From: Euborellia annulipes | Lineage: Eukaryota; Arthropoda; Insecta; Dermaptera; Anisolabididae | DNA: 64,000 bases | NCBI GenBank assembly: GCA_023213315.1 | Contig: JAKCPI010013962.1 | Location: 1 to 64,000, forward strand | Direction of reading: 5' to 3' | Shown here: positions 51,327 through 62,570 of the stretch, piece after piece | Numbering within the stretch: the first letter of the stretch is position 1 | Layout: each line of letters begins with the position of its first letter | Position numbers and translations under genes: made by a program | Notes under the pieces: model-generated | Database searches by the model: none | Told to the model about the DNA's origin: nothing | The model's input: only the letters and a program-made list of their open reading frames with translations

Positions 51327-52133
51327 CTGGAGGCACCGAGCGATGCTCGGTAACTTCTTCCTTCAGTTAAAAGCTTTATTTTAATATTATTTTTAAATTA
51401 ATTTAAAATTCTGATAAAAAGGTCGATTTTTATTTGAGAGCCGCTTTCAAATTAAAAAAAAATACAAAAATATATAATATTCGCCCACTGTACCCCCCCC
51501 CCACCTCCACCCCGCTCGACCCCACCCCCGAAACCTCGCCCTACCCCCGAATCACCCACCACTGCACCCCACCTCCTGCACCTGTTTTGATTCAACCATA
51601 TGATTCATTTTTATTCATCCAATTGTTAATAAATAAAACCTATCAAAATGTGTTGTTTTTTCAGAAAATTGAGACCTGCAAAATCTTGATTATTTTTTAT
51701 TCTATTAAATAAATAAAGTTCATTATAAAAACAATTATAAAACGTTTATTAATATTTCTAACGTTTAGGGACAACAAAATATGTTAAAATCCACAATCAC
51801 AATACTTCTTCAAGGCCTTTGAGAATAAAGGATTTACCCGACCCATTGTCTGCCTGAGCACAAAAGGAAAAGGGAAACCTTTTTTTAAAACCCTAAGAAT
51901 GGGATTTGTCTACCTGAGAATAATTAATTTGATTACGAAAAAACCCATCAAAAACAATTTTGTCGAAGATGAGACCGTGACAGATCGAATTGTCACCCCA
52001 AAAACCCCCTAACCCGTGAATTTCATCAAAATCGGTAAAGCCGTTTTCAAAATAGAACCAAGATACAAATATATAAACAAATAAATAAATATATATACAA
52101 ATATACAATTTTTGCTCGTTTAATAAGAGTAGA
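51327..52133 (-). mobile_element. Helitron-like family X, copy 2
   Basis: On the minus strand it starts TCTACTCTTATTAAACGAGC (after A) and ends with hairpin ACCGAGC-ATC-GCTCGGT followed by GCCTCCAG. The host copy 1 (about 23095) lacks it. No long terminal inverted repeats or target duplication, as expected for a rolling-circle element, though the end is CCAG rather than CTRR. Confidence 0.7.
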
Positions 52134-52292
52134 TATATGCTCGGACAGTGTTGCCAGATTTGTCAAACGAGCACGGAATTGGCTAGTAGTGGTACATAAA
52201 CAGCAAAAAGTTTTGGACTTATGAATTATTATCTGTTCTATATACTTTAGCATCAACTTTTTTCTAGTATTTTCAGGAAACAACTACCCTAA

Positions 52293-52620
52293 CAATTACG
52301 AATTATGGTAATCCAACTTAATGCATGTTGTGTTATAGTGGGTGGAAGTATTAATTGAAAAGTTTTTATTTTGCCGAGAGTAGCAGAGTTGTTGAATCAG
52401 AAGAGAAAAAACAAAGGGGTTGTCCTCTCGTTCTTACAAACGAGGGTGAACCGCGATTGGAATTAGGTGTACACCGTCTTTGGAATTACTTTGGAATTCA
52501 TTAGATAATCTATTGTCTTCTACTTGGAAATGAAAGTGGAAGTGGAAGTAGGTGTACACGATTTTAGGTCGCGGTTCACCCCTCGGTTACAAATAAACAT
52601 ACACACCAGTGGCAGGGGAT
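52293..52620. repeat. Hammerhead fold-back outer arm, interrupted by a MITE
   Basis: GCCGAGAGTAGCAGAGTTG and GGTTGTCCTCT match the arm at 44675-44720; the continuation ACAAATAAACATACACAC follows the inserted MITE. Confidence 0.65.
52441..52586. mobile_element. 146-bp MITE with CGAGGGTGAACCGCGA ends
   Basis: Ends CGAGGGTGAACCGCGATTGG and TCGCGGTTCACCCCTCG are inverted. TTACAAA flanks it at 52434-52440 and 52587-52593. The interior has several TTGGAATT/TGGAAGT words. A relative with an expanded array lies at 57543. Confidence 0.85.
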
Positions 52621-52947
52621 GACTTTTCAACCAGAGGATACTGTCCAAAAAATACCCTTTATTTTTTTTTAATTTTATTTTATTGTTCGCTTTTTTTTTT
52701 TGCAAATTTCATCGAATACAGACAGCATCATAGAATTTTTAGTTATTTTTCAAATTTGACATTATATTTTTTTATGACACACGGTATGAAAATAGTCAGG
52801 CTAATAAGCATCTTGTATTTTATTTTTGTGAATCCTACCTAGAATTTTATATTTTTTTAAATTTTTTTTTATCTACTTTATTAAAATATGCACCAGAATC
52901 CACACCATTCTCCATTGATGATAAAATAACAAATATGTATAGGTAGA
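52621..52947. other. AT-rich gap
   Basis: T-runs only; no feature. Confidence 0.4.
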
Positions 52948-54061
52948 TAGTGGCGTAGCCAGAAAATTTTCATGGGGGGGGGGGGTCAATCCACAAAGCA
53001 AAATATTTAGTGGGAATTTTTTTTTATTAAAACAAATAGTCCAGTTAAATTGTGTTTTTACCCGGAAAGTTTTGGGGTAGTTGTAATTTCTTCGACCCTT
53101 TATGTTTTTGGGTGTGCTGAATCCGAATCTGAGGTTTGCTAACAAAATTTCGTGACGGAACATTGTCAAAAATGCAAAAAAAAGGTAAAAAATCTCATTT
53201 TTTGGCGGTTTTTTGCTTATAACTCGAAAACTATCAACTTTTCGTAAATAACCTTCCTATTCAAAATGAAAGTTCATAAAATTTCCTACAAATTTCATCA
53301 TTTAGGTTTTTTCTCCGACCAACCGTTCGGGCTCAAGCGCTAGTTGAAAATTGGCGTATTTTTTCTGTTTCCGCAAATCCCAAAAACTCGCACTTTTTTC
53401 GATTTTTTCCCATTTTGACCATGAAAGAGCACGTTTTCGACAAAGACCACTCTATACATTTTTAAACTAGATTAAATTTGATACAATTCAAACAAAGTTT
53501 CATCTTAATTGGATAATGGTAACCCGTGCCGCAATGAGGTTGAATTTTTGAAAAACTGCAATTTTTTGCAAAAAATCGCAGTTTTTCCTTCATAAAATGA
53601 AAACCACTCATCCTAGAAACTTGATTTCTATCTCATTCTCTAGGAAATTTTGTTGACTTGAACGTTTACTTGGACCACTTTTTTGATAAAACTCTTAGAT
53701 TTATAGATATCCAGCATTTTCCATGACACTTTTGAGGATTCGGATCATATCCTTTGTAGGAAATTTTATGAACTTTCATTTTGAAAAGGAAGGTTATTTA
53801 CGAAAAGTTGATAGTTTTCGAGTTATAAGCAAAAAACCGCCAAAAAATGAGATTTTTTTACCTTTTTTTTGCATTTTTGACAATGTTCCGTCACGAAATT
53901 TTGTTAGCAAACCTCAGATTCGGATTCAGCACACCAAAAAACATATAGGATCAAGAAATCAAAACTACCCCAAAACTTTCCCGCGAGGGGCCCTTTAGAG
54001 AACAATTTAACTGGACTAAAAGGTATTAAGGGTTGTGACCCCCCCCGTGGCTACGCCTCTG
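52948..54061. mobile_element. hAT-like fold-back element (1114 bp)
   Basis: Ends TAGTGGCGTAGCCAG and GGCTACGCCTCTG are inverted, flanked by TAGGTAGA (52940-52947) and TAGGTACA (54062-54069), an 8-bp duplication with one change. Arms of about 330 bp pair (AAACCTCAGATTCGGATTCA, TTTTCGTAAATAACCTTCC). The ~460-bp centre has no ORF. Confidence 0.88.
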
Positions 54062-54075
54062 TAGGTACATATCAA

Positions 54076-55102
54076 TCTATATAAATAAAAATGTACTGTT
54101 ACGCTTAAGTGATACGTTGAAGGATCTCCGAAAGTTCTTCACCGATTTCTTTGAAATTTTCACACAACATTCCATTCAAATACACGAGTGTTTTTATATA
54201 TAGTGTTTTTATAGATATCACACCTGTGGCATGTAAAAAATATTTTTTTCGAGGAAACAACGCCAGCCCTCTCTGGGGGTAAAAGCAAACAAACAAGATG
54301 GCCGATAATAGCTTTTTGGAAATCTTTCAACTGTCAATATTATTTTTGGTTAAGGGAACAATTTTGACAAGTAATATTTAATTCATTTACTGTTTTAATA
54401 CCTATTCGTAATAAGAGAATGAATGTACCCCATCTTTTGATAGTGTCCTTTATATAATACCCTGAGAGATAGATTTAAAATTCAGGAAAATTTAAAGAAT
54501 ATTTTGGTGGATCCCAAAGAATTTAACAATTTTTTTCAATTTTTAAAAGAAATAGGTTTTTTCTCGCAAATTTAATATATTATAGTTTTCGACTTATTTT
54601 TATTATTATTTCTGTTTTGGTTGATTTTCTTATTACCTATATGTATTTTTGCTTCGTAGATATTTCTTGTGTGTTTTGAATATGGTATATGATTTGTCGG
54701 AGGTTTTGTTTTTCTGTTGTTCTCTGTTTGCTATATTGTTGATTTTGATGTTTTTGTTGTTGTTTCTTTGTCTTTGGTTTTTGTTTTGTTCCTCTGTTTT
54801 TCTTCATTTCTTAATGTATAGAAGAGTGAAGATGGAATTGAAGAAAGAAGAAAGAAATCAAGAACTCGGTGGCACTAATGACCTTAGTAGTTGATATGTC
54901 ATGTATTATGTAAAATAAATAAATAAATACCTATTCTATAATTATTTGCATTTTCAATTTATTTTCAAAACTATTATTATTTTTTAAATACTCTATATTT
55001 AAATTTGAGTTAGTCACAGCAACGCGTGGACGGGTCAGATATTATTAATATAAATTTTAACCATAAAACGAGACGCTTCCCGAAGGCCCTGTCGTCAGCT
55101 AG
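54076..55102 (+). mobile_element. Non-autonomous Helitron (1027 bp)
   Basis: Starts TCTATATAAATAAAAATG after A and ends GTCGTCAGCTAG before T, the canonical TC...CTAG ends at an AT target. Just upstream of the end is a short GC-rich stem region (CTTCCCGAAGGCC). CACCGATTTCTTTGAAATTT near the start is typical of insect Helitrons. 54600-54935 contains a (TAAA)n-ending LINE-like segment. No Rep/helicase. Confidence 0.8.
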
Positions 55103-55110
55103 TATATATA

Positions 55111-55941
55111 TACTATATATATTTATCTAGATTAATTTGCCGCAACGCTGACGTAATGCTGCCGTCAGGGAGCGCTGATGCCGTCTTTGCGGCAAATTTG
55201 AAATATAATTGTAATTGAAACTCGAATTTTGGAATGAAAGACTCCAATTGATTTTAAATTAAGAAACATTAAATTTATTGATAATTATTCCCCCCCCCCT
55301 CACCACTCAAAAATTAAATATTCAATTCGCTTTTCTTTGCGCACAGAAAAAGAAATTAATCACATCTTATTTGATTTATATTTTATATATTATTTGTTTA
55401 TTTTTTAAAAATTTGCCACTTTTTTATAATTTATTAAAAATCTAAATTTTGTTATTCTTATTTTTTGATTTTTACAAAATTGAACGACTTAAGACACGCA
55501 TGCCCGAGTTTCTCATGGCAATACTGGAGGGAGCAGCCTGTCATACAAACAACACCTGATTGATCTCTTTTAAATATTTGGAGCCTTATATCGATTATCG
55601 ATCCCAAATTTAAAAAAAAATGATATAATATAATTCTCCTCCTCACACGATCCCACTTATTTAAATAAATCTACATATTTCCACACAAAAAATATCACAA
55701 TGCTGTAGATTATAGAAAAAAATACTACCAGATTCATATCTAGAGCCTCATTTCTGTAGCTGTGTCAGGACGAAAATGAGGTGAAACTTTTAAGAGACTA
55801 TGTATTTTCGGGAGTTTACAGGTATACATTTGGAGTGTGGTTTTTTAAGAGGAATAAAATTTTTGGACCGAGACGCTGCCCGCCAGGGCACCAGCCCGGA
55901 GGGCCGAGCTTCGAGGGCGTGCCGAAGGCACGAAAAGCTCG
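55111..55941 (+). mobile_element. Interspersed repeat copy B (pair of 10301-11130)
   Basis: Same start and same GC-rich 3' end; close match to copy A, including CCGCAACGCTGACGTAATGC. It begins 8 bp after the Helitron end. Confidence 0.75.
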
Positions 55942-57416
55942 TTTAATATATATGTGTATGTTTATTTGCATCAAGCAAAGGACAATTAAAATTAAAGCGA
56001 ATTTTTGGTGAAATTGTAATTACATTCTTGCTATCAGAGTTAAAAATTAATATCTCTGTGAACATATATTAAAATAAAAATGTCTACAAATTCGATCCGG
56101 ATAATCCGGAGGGCCGGATAAACAAGGTTTTACTCTATTCCATTTGCCATTATAGGGTTATAGGGGCACTGACAAGATGGAATTAATTAAATTATTTTTT
56201 CAAATTTCTAATGAGATAATGCAGGGGTGCACATCGCTTCATGACCCCCTCTCCCCGCCCAGTTTCACTAGAATTAAACCATCCCCCGCTCTTACAAATA
56301 GAGGAACAACAGTAATATTACTCTAAAACTTATTCCTGAGAAAAAGACATTGCTGTATTTCGCTGTTATTACAACTTTTTAGAGCAACAGTAAATTTTAT
56401 TTATTCAATTGTAAAAAATTAGAAGAGGGTTTTTATTACATTTTGTTAAAGTTATAAAACTTGACCCATTTTATTTTTAGCATATAATGCTAATTTTGAA
56501 AACATTTTCAACCGCTCATCCCCAAAAATGACGCACTCTTCGGTTTAACTCACCCCCCTGTGTGGGCACCCCTGGATAATGGAAGAGTTTCTCCCGAAAC
56601 GTATGAACTTATATTAAACGTTGTTTCAATATTCATTATATTTGCGTCAAGCAGAGGACAGCCTCATTTATTTCTTCTTATAATATGGTAGCTTTAGAAG
56701 GGGGAGGGGATGCTGGTTCCTGCAGTGTGCGAGGGTTAAACAAAAAGAGATAATAATACAGTCCCGAAGGGGATATTTTCAATTAACATTTCTAAGTAGA
56801 AATAATTAACGGTGAAGGCAACCAATCCTTTGCTTTTTAACCCTTTTGAAATGGATCAGAAACAACAAGAGTTACTTTGAATGGGTCCGCTCTAGAGGAT
56901 TGGTCCAGTGGATGGATGCTGTGCTGCTAAGCGGCTGCTAATGGGTCTAATGAACACAAGGGCCAGAGGCACTAAGCACCCCCTCCGCCCTCTGCCCTCT
57001 GGGTTAGATAACTAATGCGATTACGCTTAGATCAGCCCAACATATTGCGTTTCGTCTCGTTTTAATGAACTTATATTATTTCTAACTGATTATTTTTTTT
57101 AATTTTAATTACTATATAATCTCTTTTCAGTTTTATTTGTAACAATCTCACTCTTTTAGAGTACCAGAGTTCACTTATTTGTCTAAAATTGTTACATTAT
57201 TTCATTAAATAAAATAAATTTAGAAAAAAAGAATAAAAGTAAAAATTTTTTTTGGAAATTATTATTTATTATGAGTTATCACTAGATTACTTGCTTGTTT
57301 CATGTGTAAGAAATAAAAAGAAAAAAAGAGAGAGTTTTCTTAATATATATTACAACATACAACCCTAATATAACTTTTAAGGAGTTCGGTGTTGGTTCTA
57401 GGTGAAACATTTTAAT
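55942..57416. other. Intergenic DNA, nothing confidently coding
   Basis: 55948-55985 is a fold-back outer-arm scrap (GTTTATTTGCATCAAGC). 56600-56620 CTCCCGAAACGTATGAAC resembles the 3' half of a hammerhead. 56700-57060 is GC-richer without a recognised ORF. Confidence 0.4.
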
Positions 57417-57512
57417 ATAATAATAAAACTTGAGTAAGATACGAGGTAGGTTTCACAAAAAAATTTTTTTGTGAAACCTACCTCGTATCTTACTCAAGTT
57501 TTATTATTATAA
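57417..57512. repeat. Perfect ~96-bp palindrome
   Basis: AATAATAAAACTTGAGTAAG through AGGTTTCACAAAAAAA meets its exact complement with no spacer. Confidence 0.9.
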
Positions 57513-57542
57513 CCTAATATAGAGTCATTTGAGATGTCAAAC

Positions 57543-57886
57543 CGAGGGGTGATCCGCGATTGGAAGTAGGTGTACACCTCTTTGGAAGTATTTTGGAAGT
57601 ACTTGGAAATATTTGGAAGTACTTGGAAATATTTGGAAGTACTTGGAAATATTTGGAAGTACTTGGAAATATTTGGAATTACTTGTAAATATTTGGAATT
57701 ACTTGGAAATATTTTGGATTACTTGGAAATATTTGGAAGTACCTGGAAATATTTGGGAGTACTTGGAAATATTTGGAAGTACTTGAAAATATTTGGAAGT
57801 ACTTGGAAATATTTGGAAGTACTGGAAATATTCGGAAGCGGAAGTGGAAGTAGGTGTTCAGCATATTAGGTCGCGGTTCACCCTCG
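57543..57886. mobile_element. MITE with CGAGGGGTGATCCGCGA ends and internal 20-bp array
   Basis: Ends CGAGGGGTGATCCGCGATTG and TCGCGGTTCACCCTCG; flanks TGTCAAAC (57535-57542) and TATCAAAC (57887-57894). Sister copy of the host repeat (59344) shows GTCAAACACAC uninterrupted. An 8-bp duplication suggests hAT. Confidence 0.88.
57590..57832. repeat. 20-bp tandem repeat, about 12 units
   Basis: ACTTGGAAATATTTGGAAGT repeated with minor changes. The 99-codon frame across it is an artefact of the repeat. Confidence 0.93.
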
Positions 57887-58050
57887 TATCAAACACACCA
57901 ACAGACACATTAATTGACTAATCTGAAGAAATATTAAAAAAAACCTCATCTTATCATTTTCAAGACGGACTTCTATTTGAGATCCAGCCATGGCTCCCCG
58001 AATATATACCCCAAGGTCCGAAAGGATTAATTTTTTTGAGGGGAAAATTC

Positions 58051-58262
58051 ACAAAGAGAAACAAAGAGATTGTCCTCTGTTTGATGCAAATAAACATATA
58101 CACATATATATCAAGATGATATATCTGTATATATATATTATTTATTTGTTTGAGACTATAGTTTCGAAGACTTGGTCTTCATCATCAGTCTTTCTTCAAT
58201 TATAAATGTTTTTCATGGAGTCAATATCATATGGATATTGAAAACTTGGTGTTCCTTGTCAC
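58051..58262. mobile_element. Hammerhead fold-back family, single arm
   Basis: CACAAAGAGAAACAAAGAGA through GGAGTCAATATCATATGG and GAAAACTTGGTGTTCCTT, equivalent to the left arm at 44690-44910. Contains motif 11. Confidence 0.8.
58150..58195 (-). ncRNA. Hammerhead ribozyme-like motif 11
   Basis: Minus strand CTGATGA, T, GAAGAC-CAA-GTCTTC, GAAA, CTATAG, GTC. Confidence 0.72.
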
Positions 58263-58581
58263 TGAAAGCTAGCAACTCCTTGAGGGAAAATATTCAACAT
58301 TTTCACAAAAAGAGTATTAGTAATTATCCCAAGGGGATATTTTTAATACTACAACCTAAGATAGAGTCACGTGAAGGGTCATACCATCAGCATACACATT
58401 CAATGACTCAATCTGAATAAGTATTTAAAACAAACAAAAAAAAACACAAAAAAAAAAAATACAACAACAAATAATCAATTTTAAGTCAGATTTCTATTTG
58501 AGACCCAGCCCCCTATAAATACCCCGAGGTCCGAAACTTTAATTATTTGAAGGGAAAATAGCAAAAATTTTGACAAGTAAT

Positions 58582-59276
58582 TTTTAAGAAAAAAATAAAA
58601 CCGACTTCAAAAAAATTAAATGCAACAAATAAAATACACTAAAAGGTATAAAATAATTATTATCTTATTTAGTTACAACTAAACGACGAAATATTAACAT
58701 GAAATTACTTTTTGAAGTCGGTGCCAAACAAACTATATAAGCGAGCGTACTAAGTAAGATCCGTCGAGTGCGATTCATAAAATGTATATGTTTGGCACCG
58801 ACTTCAAAAAGTAATTTCATGTTAATATTTCGTCGTTTAGTTGTAACTAAATAAGATAATAATTATTTTATACCTTTTAGTGTATTTTATTTGTTGCATT
58901 TAATTTTTTTGAAGTCGGTTTTATTTTTTTCTTAAAAATTATTTTTATTTTTCTCTTTTTAGTGATGTTATTAATAGTGATCATATCATCAGAACTTGAC
59001 CAAATTAATATGGCACCATCCCTAAGATACCCCCTTTCCAATAAAAAAAGAATCATCGAAATCGGTTCATAAACAAAGAAGTTAGGCCTGAACAAACCTA
59101 ACAAAAAAGGTCTAATACCAATGAAAAAAAAACGGGACCAATCGGAAGCTAGACTGAACCCAATGCAAAAAAATTTTTCAAAATCGGTTCACAATTGGCG
59201 GAGATATGAGGTAACATAGACACAAAAAAAAAATCAGTCGAATAGAGAACCTCCTCCTTTTTTGAAGTCGGTTAAA
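58582..59276. mobile_element. CCGACTTC family, full-length unit with 7-bp target duplication
   Basis: AAGTAAT flanks it (58575-58581, 59277-59283); the empty version is in the third host copy (AAAAAGTAATTCTAATTATT, 59518). The unit is 695 bp: TTTTAAGAAAAAAATAAAACC, a palindrome of ~150-bp arms, then ~360 bp ending TTTTTTGAAGTCGGTTAA. This defines the family boundaries for the other, rearranged copies. Confidence 0.85.
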
Positions 59277-59580
59277 AAGTAATACCAATAATTCCAATGA
59301 GATAATTTAAATACTACAACCTAATATAGAGTCACTTGAGGTGTCAAACACACACAGACACATTTATTGTCTAAAAAGAATAAATATTTAAAAAAAAAAC
59401 TTCAACTTATCATTTCAAGTCGAATTTCAATTTGAGATCCACCCATGGCTCCACTATATATACCCCTAGGTCCGAAAGGATTAATTATTATTGAGGGAAA
59501 ATATTAAAAATTTTGACAAAAAGTAATTCTAATTATTCCAAATAGATATTTGCAATACTAAAACTATACCATATTGACAA

Positions 59581-60437
59581 AACTCTCTCTTTCTCTATTA
59601 TTTCTCACACATGAAACAAGAGACCTACTGAATAACTCAAAATAAATTTTAATTTTGCAAAAAAAATTTTATTTTTATTTTATTAAAATATGTTTAATCT
59701 CGGACCAACTCCAGACTCTCTAAAAATTATTAAAAAAACAATGTACCTACAGTCGAGTCTTGTTTTTAACGGTAATTAAACTAACAATCTATATTTCTAT
59801 ATCTTGTATATACCTATGTGCGTGTGTGTGGGTGGATGTGATTTGGATATTAAATATCATGTTGTTTGTTATTACGCAATTTCTTTCTCTTGGCTAAAAT
59901 TGACTTTATGTTACATTTAAGACACCGGAAATGATGAGGTATGTATGTATATATGGAAGCCATTCAAAGGACTATATATCCCAGCCTTTTGGATGGATTC
60001 GAATTCAAGAAATAGGAATCCGAGTTGATCTCTCTCTCTGTCTTGGCCATCTCTGAAGAATGGAAGCCTTGGTTGCCAAGAGTTCCGCCTCGCGGCCCGT
60101 AAATCCAAACCACAAGTAGAAATTCAACTCTTCAGGTCGGTTTCCGTAATATGACCCCGTGGCGCCTCCTCATCTTGAGCATCAAGACATGTTCAAATTG
60201 TCCTTATTTAGAATAATAAATGAACAAACTATATAATGCATATTTTACAATTGTAACTAAAATACCCCCGAGTAAAAAGATTGTAAAATACTTTAACATT
60301 TGGAAAACACTCAATGTAAAACTTATTTTACTTCCAAGAGTAGGGTACTCACAGATGGTGGTTTCCCATTGCCTTTTCCCTGGAATAGTGAGGCGCATTG
60401 AGGGATTTTTTGACAAGATGAAAATTGTTCTGATTAA
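59581..60437. other. Unassigned intergenic DNA
   Basis: 59990-60180 is GC-richer with a 63-codon minus-strand frame of no recognised family. GGTGGTTTCCCATTGCC (60358) is the complement of the word at 18999. Confidence 0.4.
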
Positions 60438-60613
60438 GGGCCGGTTGTATGTCGCAAAGTAAATGCTTTTTACCACTAACACAGGGTAGATGGTAAATGG
60501 AGGGACTGGGATGGCCAATCAGATGCCAGGCACTGTCAGTCCTGGCATCTGATTGGGCATCAGTCCCTCCGACCTATCTACCGAAAGCATTTGCTGACAG
60601 CCACAACCGGCCC
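60438..60613. mobile_element. PIF/Harbinger-type MITE (176 bp) with TAA duplication
   Basis: Ends GGGCCGGTTGTATGTCG and ACAACCGGCCC; TAA on both sides (60435-60437, 60614-60616). Nearly palindromic throughout (GAGGGACTGG...CCAGTCCCTC type pairing). TIR and 3-bp TWA duplication fit PIF/Harbinger. Confidence 0.85.
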
Positions 60614-60616
60614 TAA

Positions 60617-60982
60617 GGCGAGATTCAAACTCGAGTAATCTCGATTAGAAATCAATCGCTTAAAGAAGACGTTTTCAAAAGAAAAAACAAACAAAACGAA
60701 AGATATTTCATATAAATGATAACCTGAATCGTTCTAATTTCAACAACAATTTAATTCATACACTAAAAGTCCCATAAGCAACGGTGTTTTTGTCACTATG
60801 ACAGCGAAAAAAGTTTACCCTAACTTTTCCAGCGACAAAACTGAACCTAGCTTTATTTTTTCAATTATGTTTTATTTATTAATTGGTTTTTTAATTTTAA
60901 AACCCACTAATAGGTTAAAGCAAATATTATTATATTATATTAAAATTAGGAATTTTTTGTTTGTTTTTAATTAACAGGTGTC
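60617..60982. other. AT-rich DNA; start of family X fragment
   Basis: From about 60870 it matches 63320-63430 (TAGGTTAAAGCAAATATT). Confidence 0.5.
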
Positions 60983-61179
60983 GGGGGGTCAGATAGGCTA
61001 GGCGGTAGCGTGACAGCGAGCTAACCAGGGGACCCGGGTTCGAATCCGACTCGAGGCATCCAGCTAAAATCTGACCCCCGGGGGTAGAGACAAATTTTAA
61101 AAAATATATAACTAGTATCGTAATTAGGCTTATGGCTAGAAAGGCCGAAAAGCCAAAAAAAAAAAAAAAAAAAAAAAAA
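60983..61179 (+). mobile_element. tRNA-derived SINE (197 bp) with target duplication
   Basis: Contains A-box-like TAGCGTGACAGCGAGC and a perfect B-box GGGTTCGAATCC (61034 region), then GGTAGAGAC and an A-tail of about 25. TTAACAGGTGTC is duplicated (60971-60982, 61180-61191); the same host repeat at 63422-63433 has it once and no SINE. Confidence 0.93.
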
Positions 61180-61471
61180 TTAACAGGTGTCTAAATCATA
61201 ACAAAACAGGTGTGTTTACAAATAAAGTGGTTCAAGTGGCTTTTTTTTATATAGCTTGGAAACAAATCTTATTTAATTTTATGTTTTTATTTCAGATCCT
61301 ATACGATTATTTTTTTTATTTTTATTTTCCTATTTATTTTTTTATCAAGTTGTTTATAAGAATTGTATTTTTAACAATTGTACTTTTCCTCTAAATTAAA
61401 TAAACTAATTTATGTCTTAATTTTGTTAATTTTGTGATTTACGTATTGATTCATTAAATTGTCTTACCGAA
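61180..61471 (+). repeat. Family X fragment continuing after the SINE
   Basis: Matches 63422-63600 (CAAAACAGGTGTGTTTACAA, TTTCAGATCCTATACG). Confidence 0.75.
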
Positions 61472-61689
61472 TTACACTCAAGCTTTTTTTTGGGTCGAAG
61501 TAAACTTGATATTTTATAATTCGAGTTTTGTTGCCTTTGGGCAATTTAACTCAAAAAACTACCAGAAAAAATTACTCGTCCTACGGACTCGTAATTTTTT
61601 CACAGGTAGTTTTTTTCGTTTAGTTGCCAGGCAACAAAATTCTCATTAAAATGTCAAGTTTACTTCGGCAAAAAAAAGCTCTCGTGTAA
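61472..61689. mobile_element. 218-bp palindromic MITE
   Basis: Ends TTACACTCAAGCTTTTTTT and AAAAAAAGCTCTCGTGTAA, inner arms GAAGTAAACTTGA/TCAAGTTTACTTC and TACGAGTCCGTAGG-type centre (61580-61600). Confidence 0.8.
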
Positions 61690-61970
61690 TTATAAGTGAA
61701 AAAAATTGCTTTGAAATAAATTGAGGACAAAAATTGGGAATTTCGATATACCATATATAACCGGGAAAATGGAGACAAATGACCAGAGAGGTGAGGAAAT
61801 ATATAGCACAAGATTAAAAATGTCCTGTGTTCGAATTTTGGAAGACTGAGCAAATACGGTGATTTTTGGGTGAGGGTAATATTATAACAAACATCACAAC
61901 ATATAATATATTTAAAAAAATTTTTTAACTTAATTTAATGTCTAACCAGTACCTAACATTTTATTATTGT
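61690..61970. other. AT-rich gap
   Basis: No feature. Confidence 0.4.
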
Positions 61971-62033
61971 AATTAAGTAATGGAGAGGGATTCAGCCAAT
62001 GGGTAGCCTCTGCTGAATAAAAAACTCCCAATT

Positions 62034-62081
62034 ATAGAAAACGTTTCGGCTTTAATTAAATAATGCCATCATCAGTTCCTA
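62034..62081 (-). ncRNA. Hammerhead ribozyme-like motif 14
   Basis: Minus strand GGAA, CTGATGA, unpaired T, GGC/GCC with a 14-base loop, GAAACG, TT, TTCT. Helix I GGAA/TTCT includes one G.U pair. Confidence 0.72.
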
Positions 62082-62570
62082 AGAGCTGAAAAAAGCGATA
62101 GAGCACACATGTAAAATTACAATAAAAATTTTTTACAAAAAAATCCAAACTTGTTAATTACAAAATTATATCTTACAGTATTAGCGACACAATTAATTTT
62201 ATAAATAAATTGTCCGCAGGCAGAGTTGTTGTGGATTTTATCATAATATATACAAAATTATATGAATTACAAAATGGTACATAAATCTTGGTGTGCTCTC
62301 ACTTGATATGCGCAACGTCTCAAGTACAAATATAGCAAATTTCAATTTCATTCAATTAATAATAATAATAATTATGAGGACATTGATCTAATTAGGATCA
62401 CTGACCCCTCACAAACATCTCTTAATTAAAAGATTTCTCAAAATAATTAACAAACATTAAGAATAACAAAAATTCGAATTCAAAATGACAATATATAAAA
62501 ATAAAAATAAAAAATAAATTTTTTCCTTCTCTACCTTTTTACAATTCTTTCGCCCCTTTCTCAATGTTTA

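Larger units (their letters stand above)
49810..52288. mobile_element. TTAA-flanked DNA element, copy 2, with two insertions
   Basis: GGTAGTTGTTCCACC after TTAA (49806) at the left and GGAAACAACTACC before CTAA (52289) at the right. It matches copy 1 outside two insertions: a LINE at about 49945-50910 and a Helitron-like element at about 51327-52133. The conserved small ORF lies at 51121-51304 on the minus strand. Confidence 0.8.
57513..59580 (+). repeat. Three-copy dispersed tandem repeat (~250 bp) split by insertions
   Basis: Each copy runs CCTAATATAGAGTCA ... GTCAAAC ... CAGACACATT ... TTTGAGATCCA ... TACCCCAAGGTCCGAAAGG ... TTTTGACA. Copies at 57513-58050, 58350-58581 and 59310-59570. 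Copy 1 holds a MITE (57543), the copy1/2 junction holds a hammerhead arm (58051), and the copy 2/3 junction holds a CCGACTTC element (58582). Confidence 0.8.

Noticed and set aside
56600..56622. Possible further hammerhead (CTCCCGAAACGTATG)
   Set aside because: Only the 3' half fits; no CTGANGA-type core at the right distance.
57570..57869. 99-codon frame rich in repeated YLE/GN words
   Set aside because: It is the translation of a 20-bp tandem repeat, not a protein.
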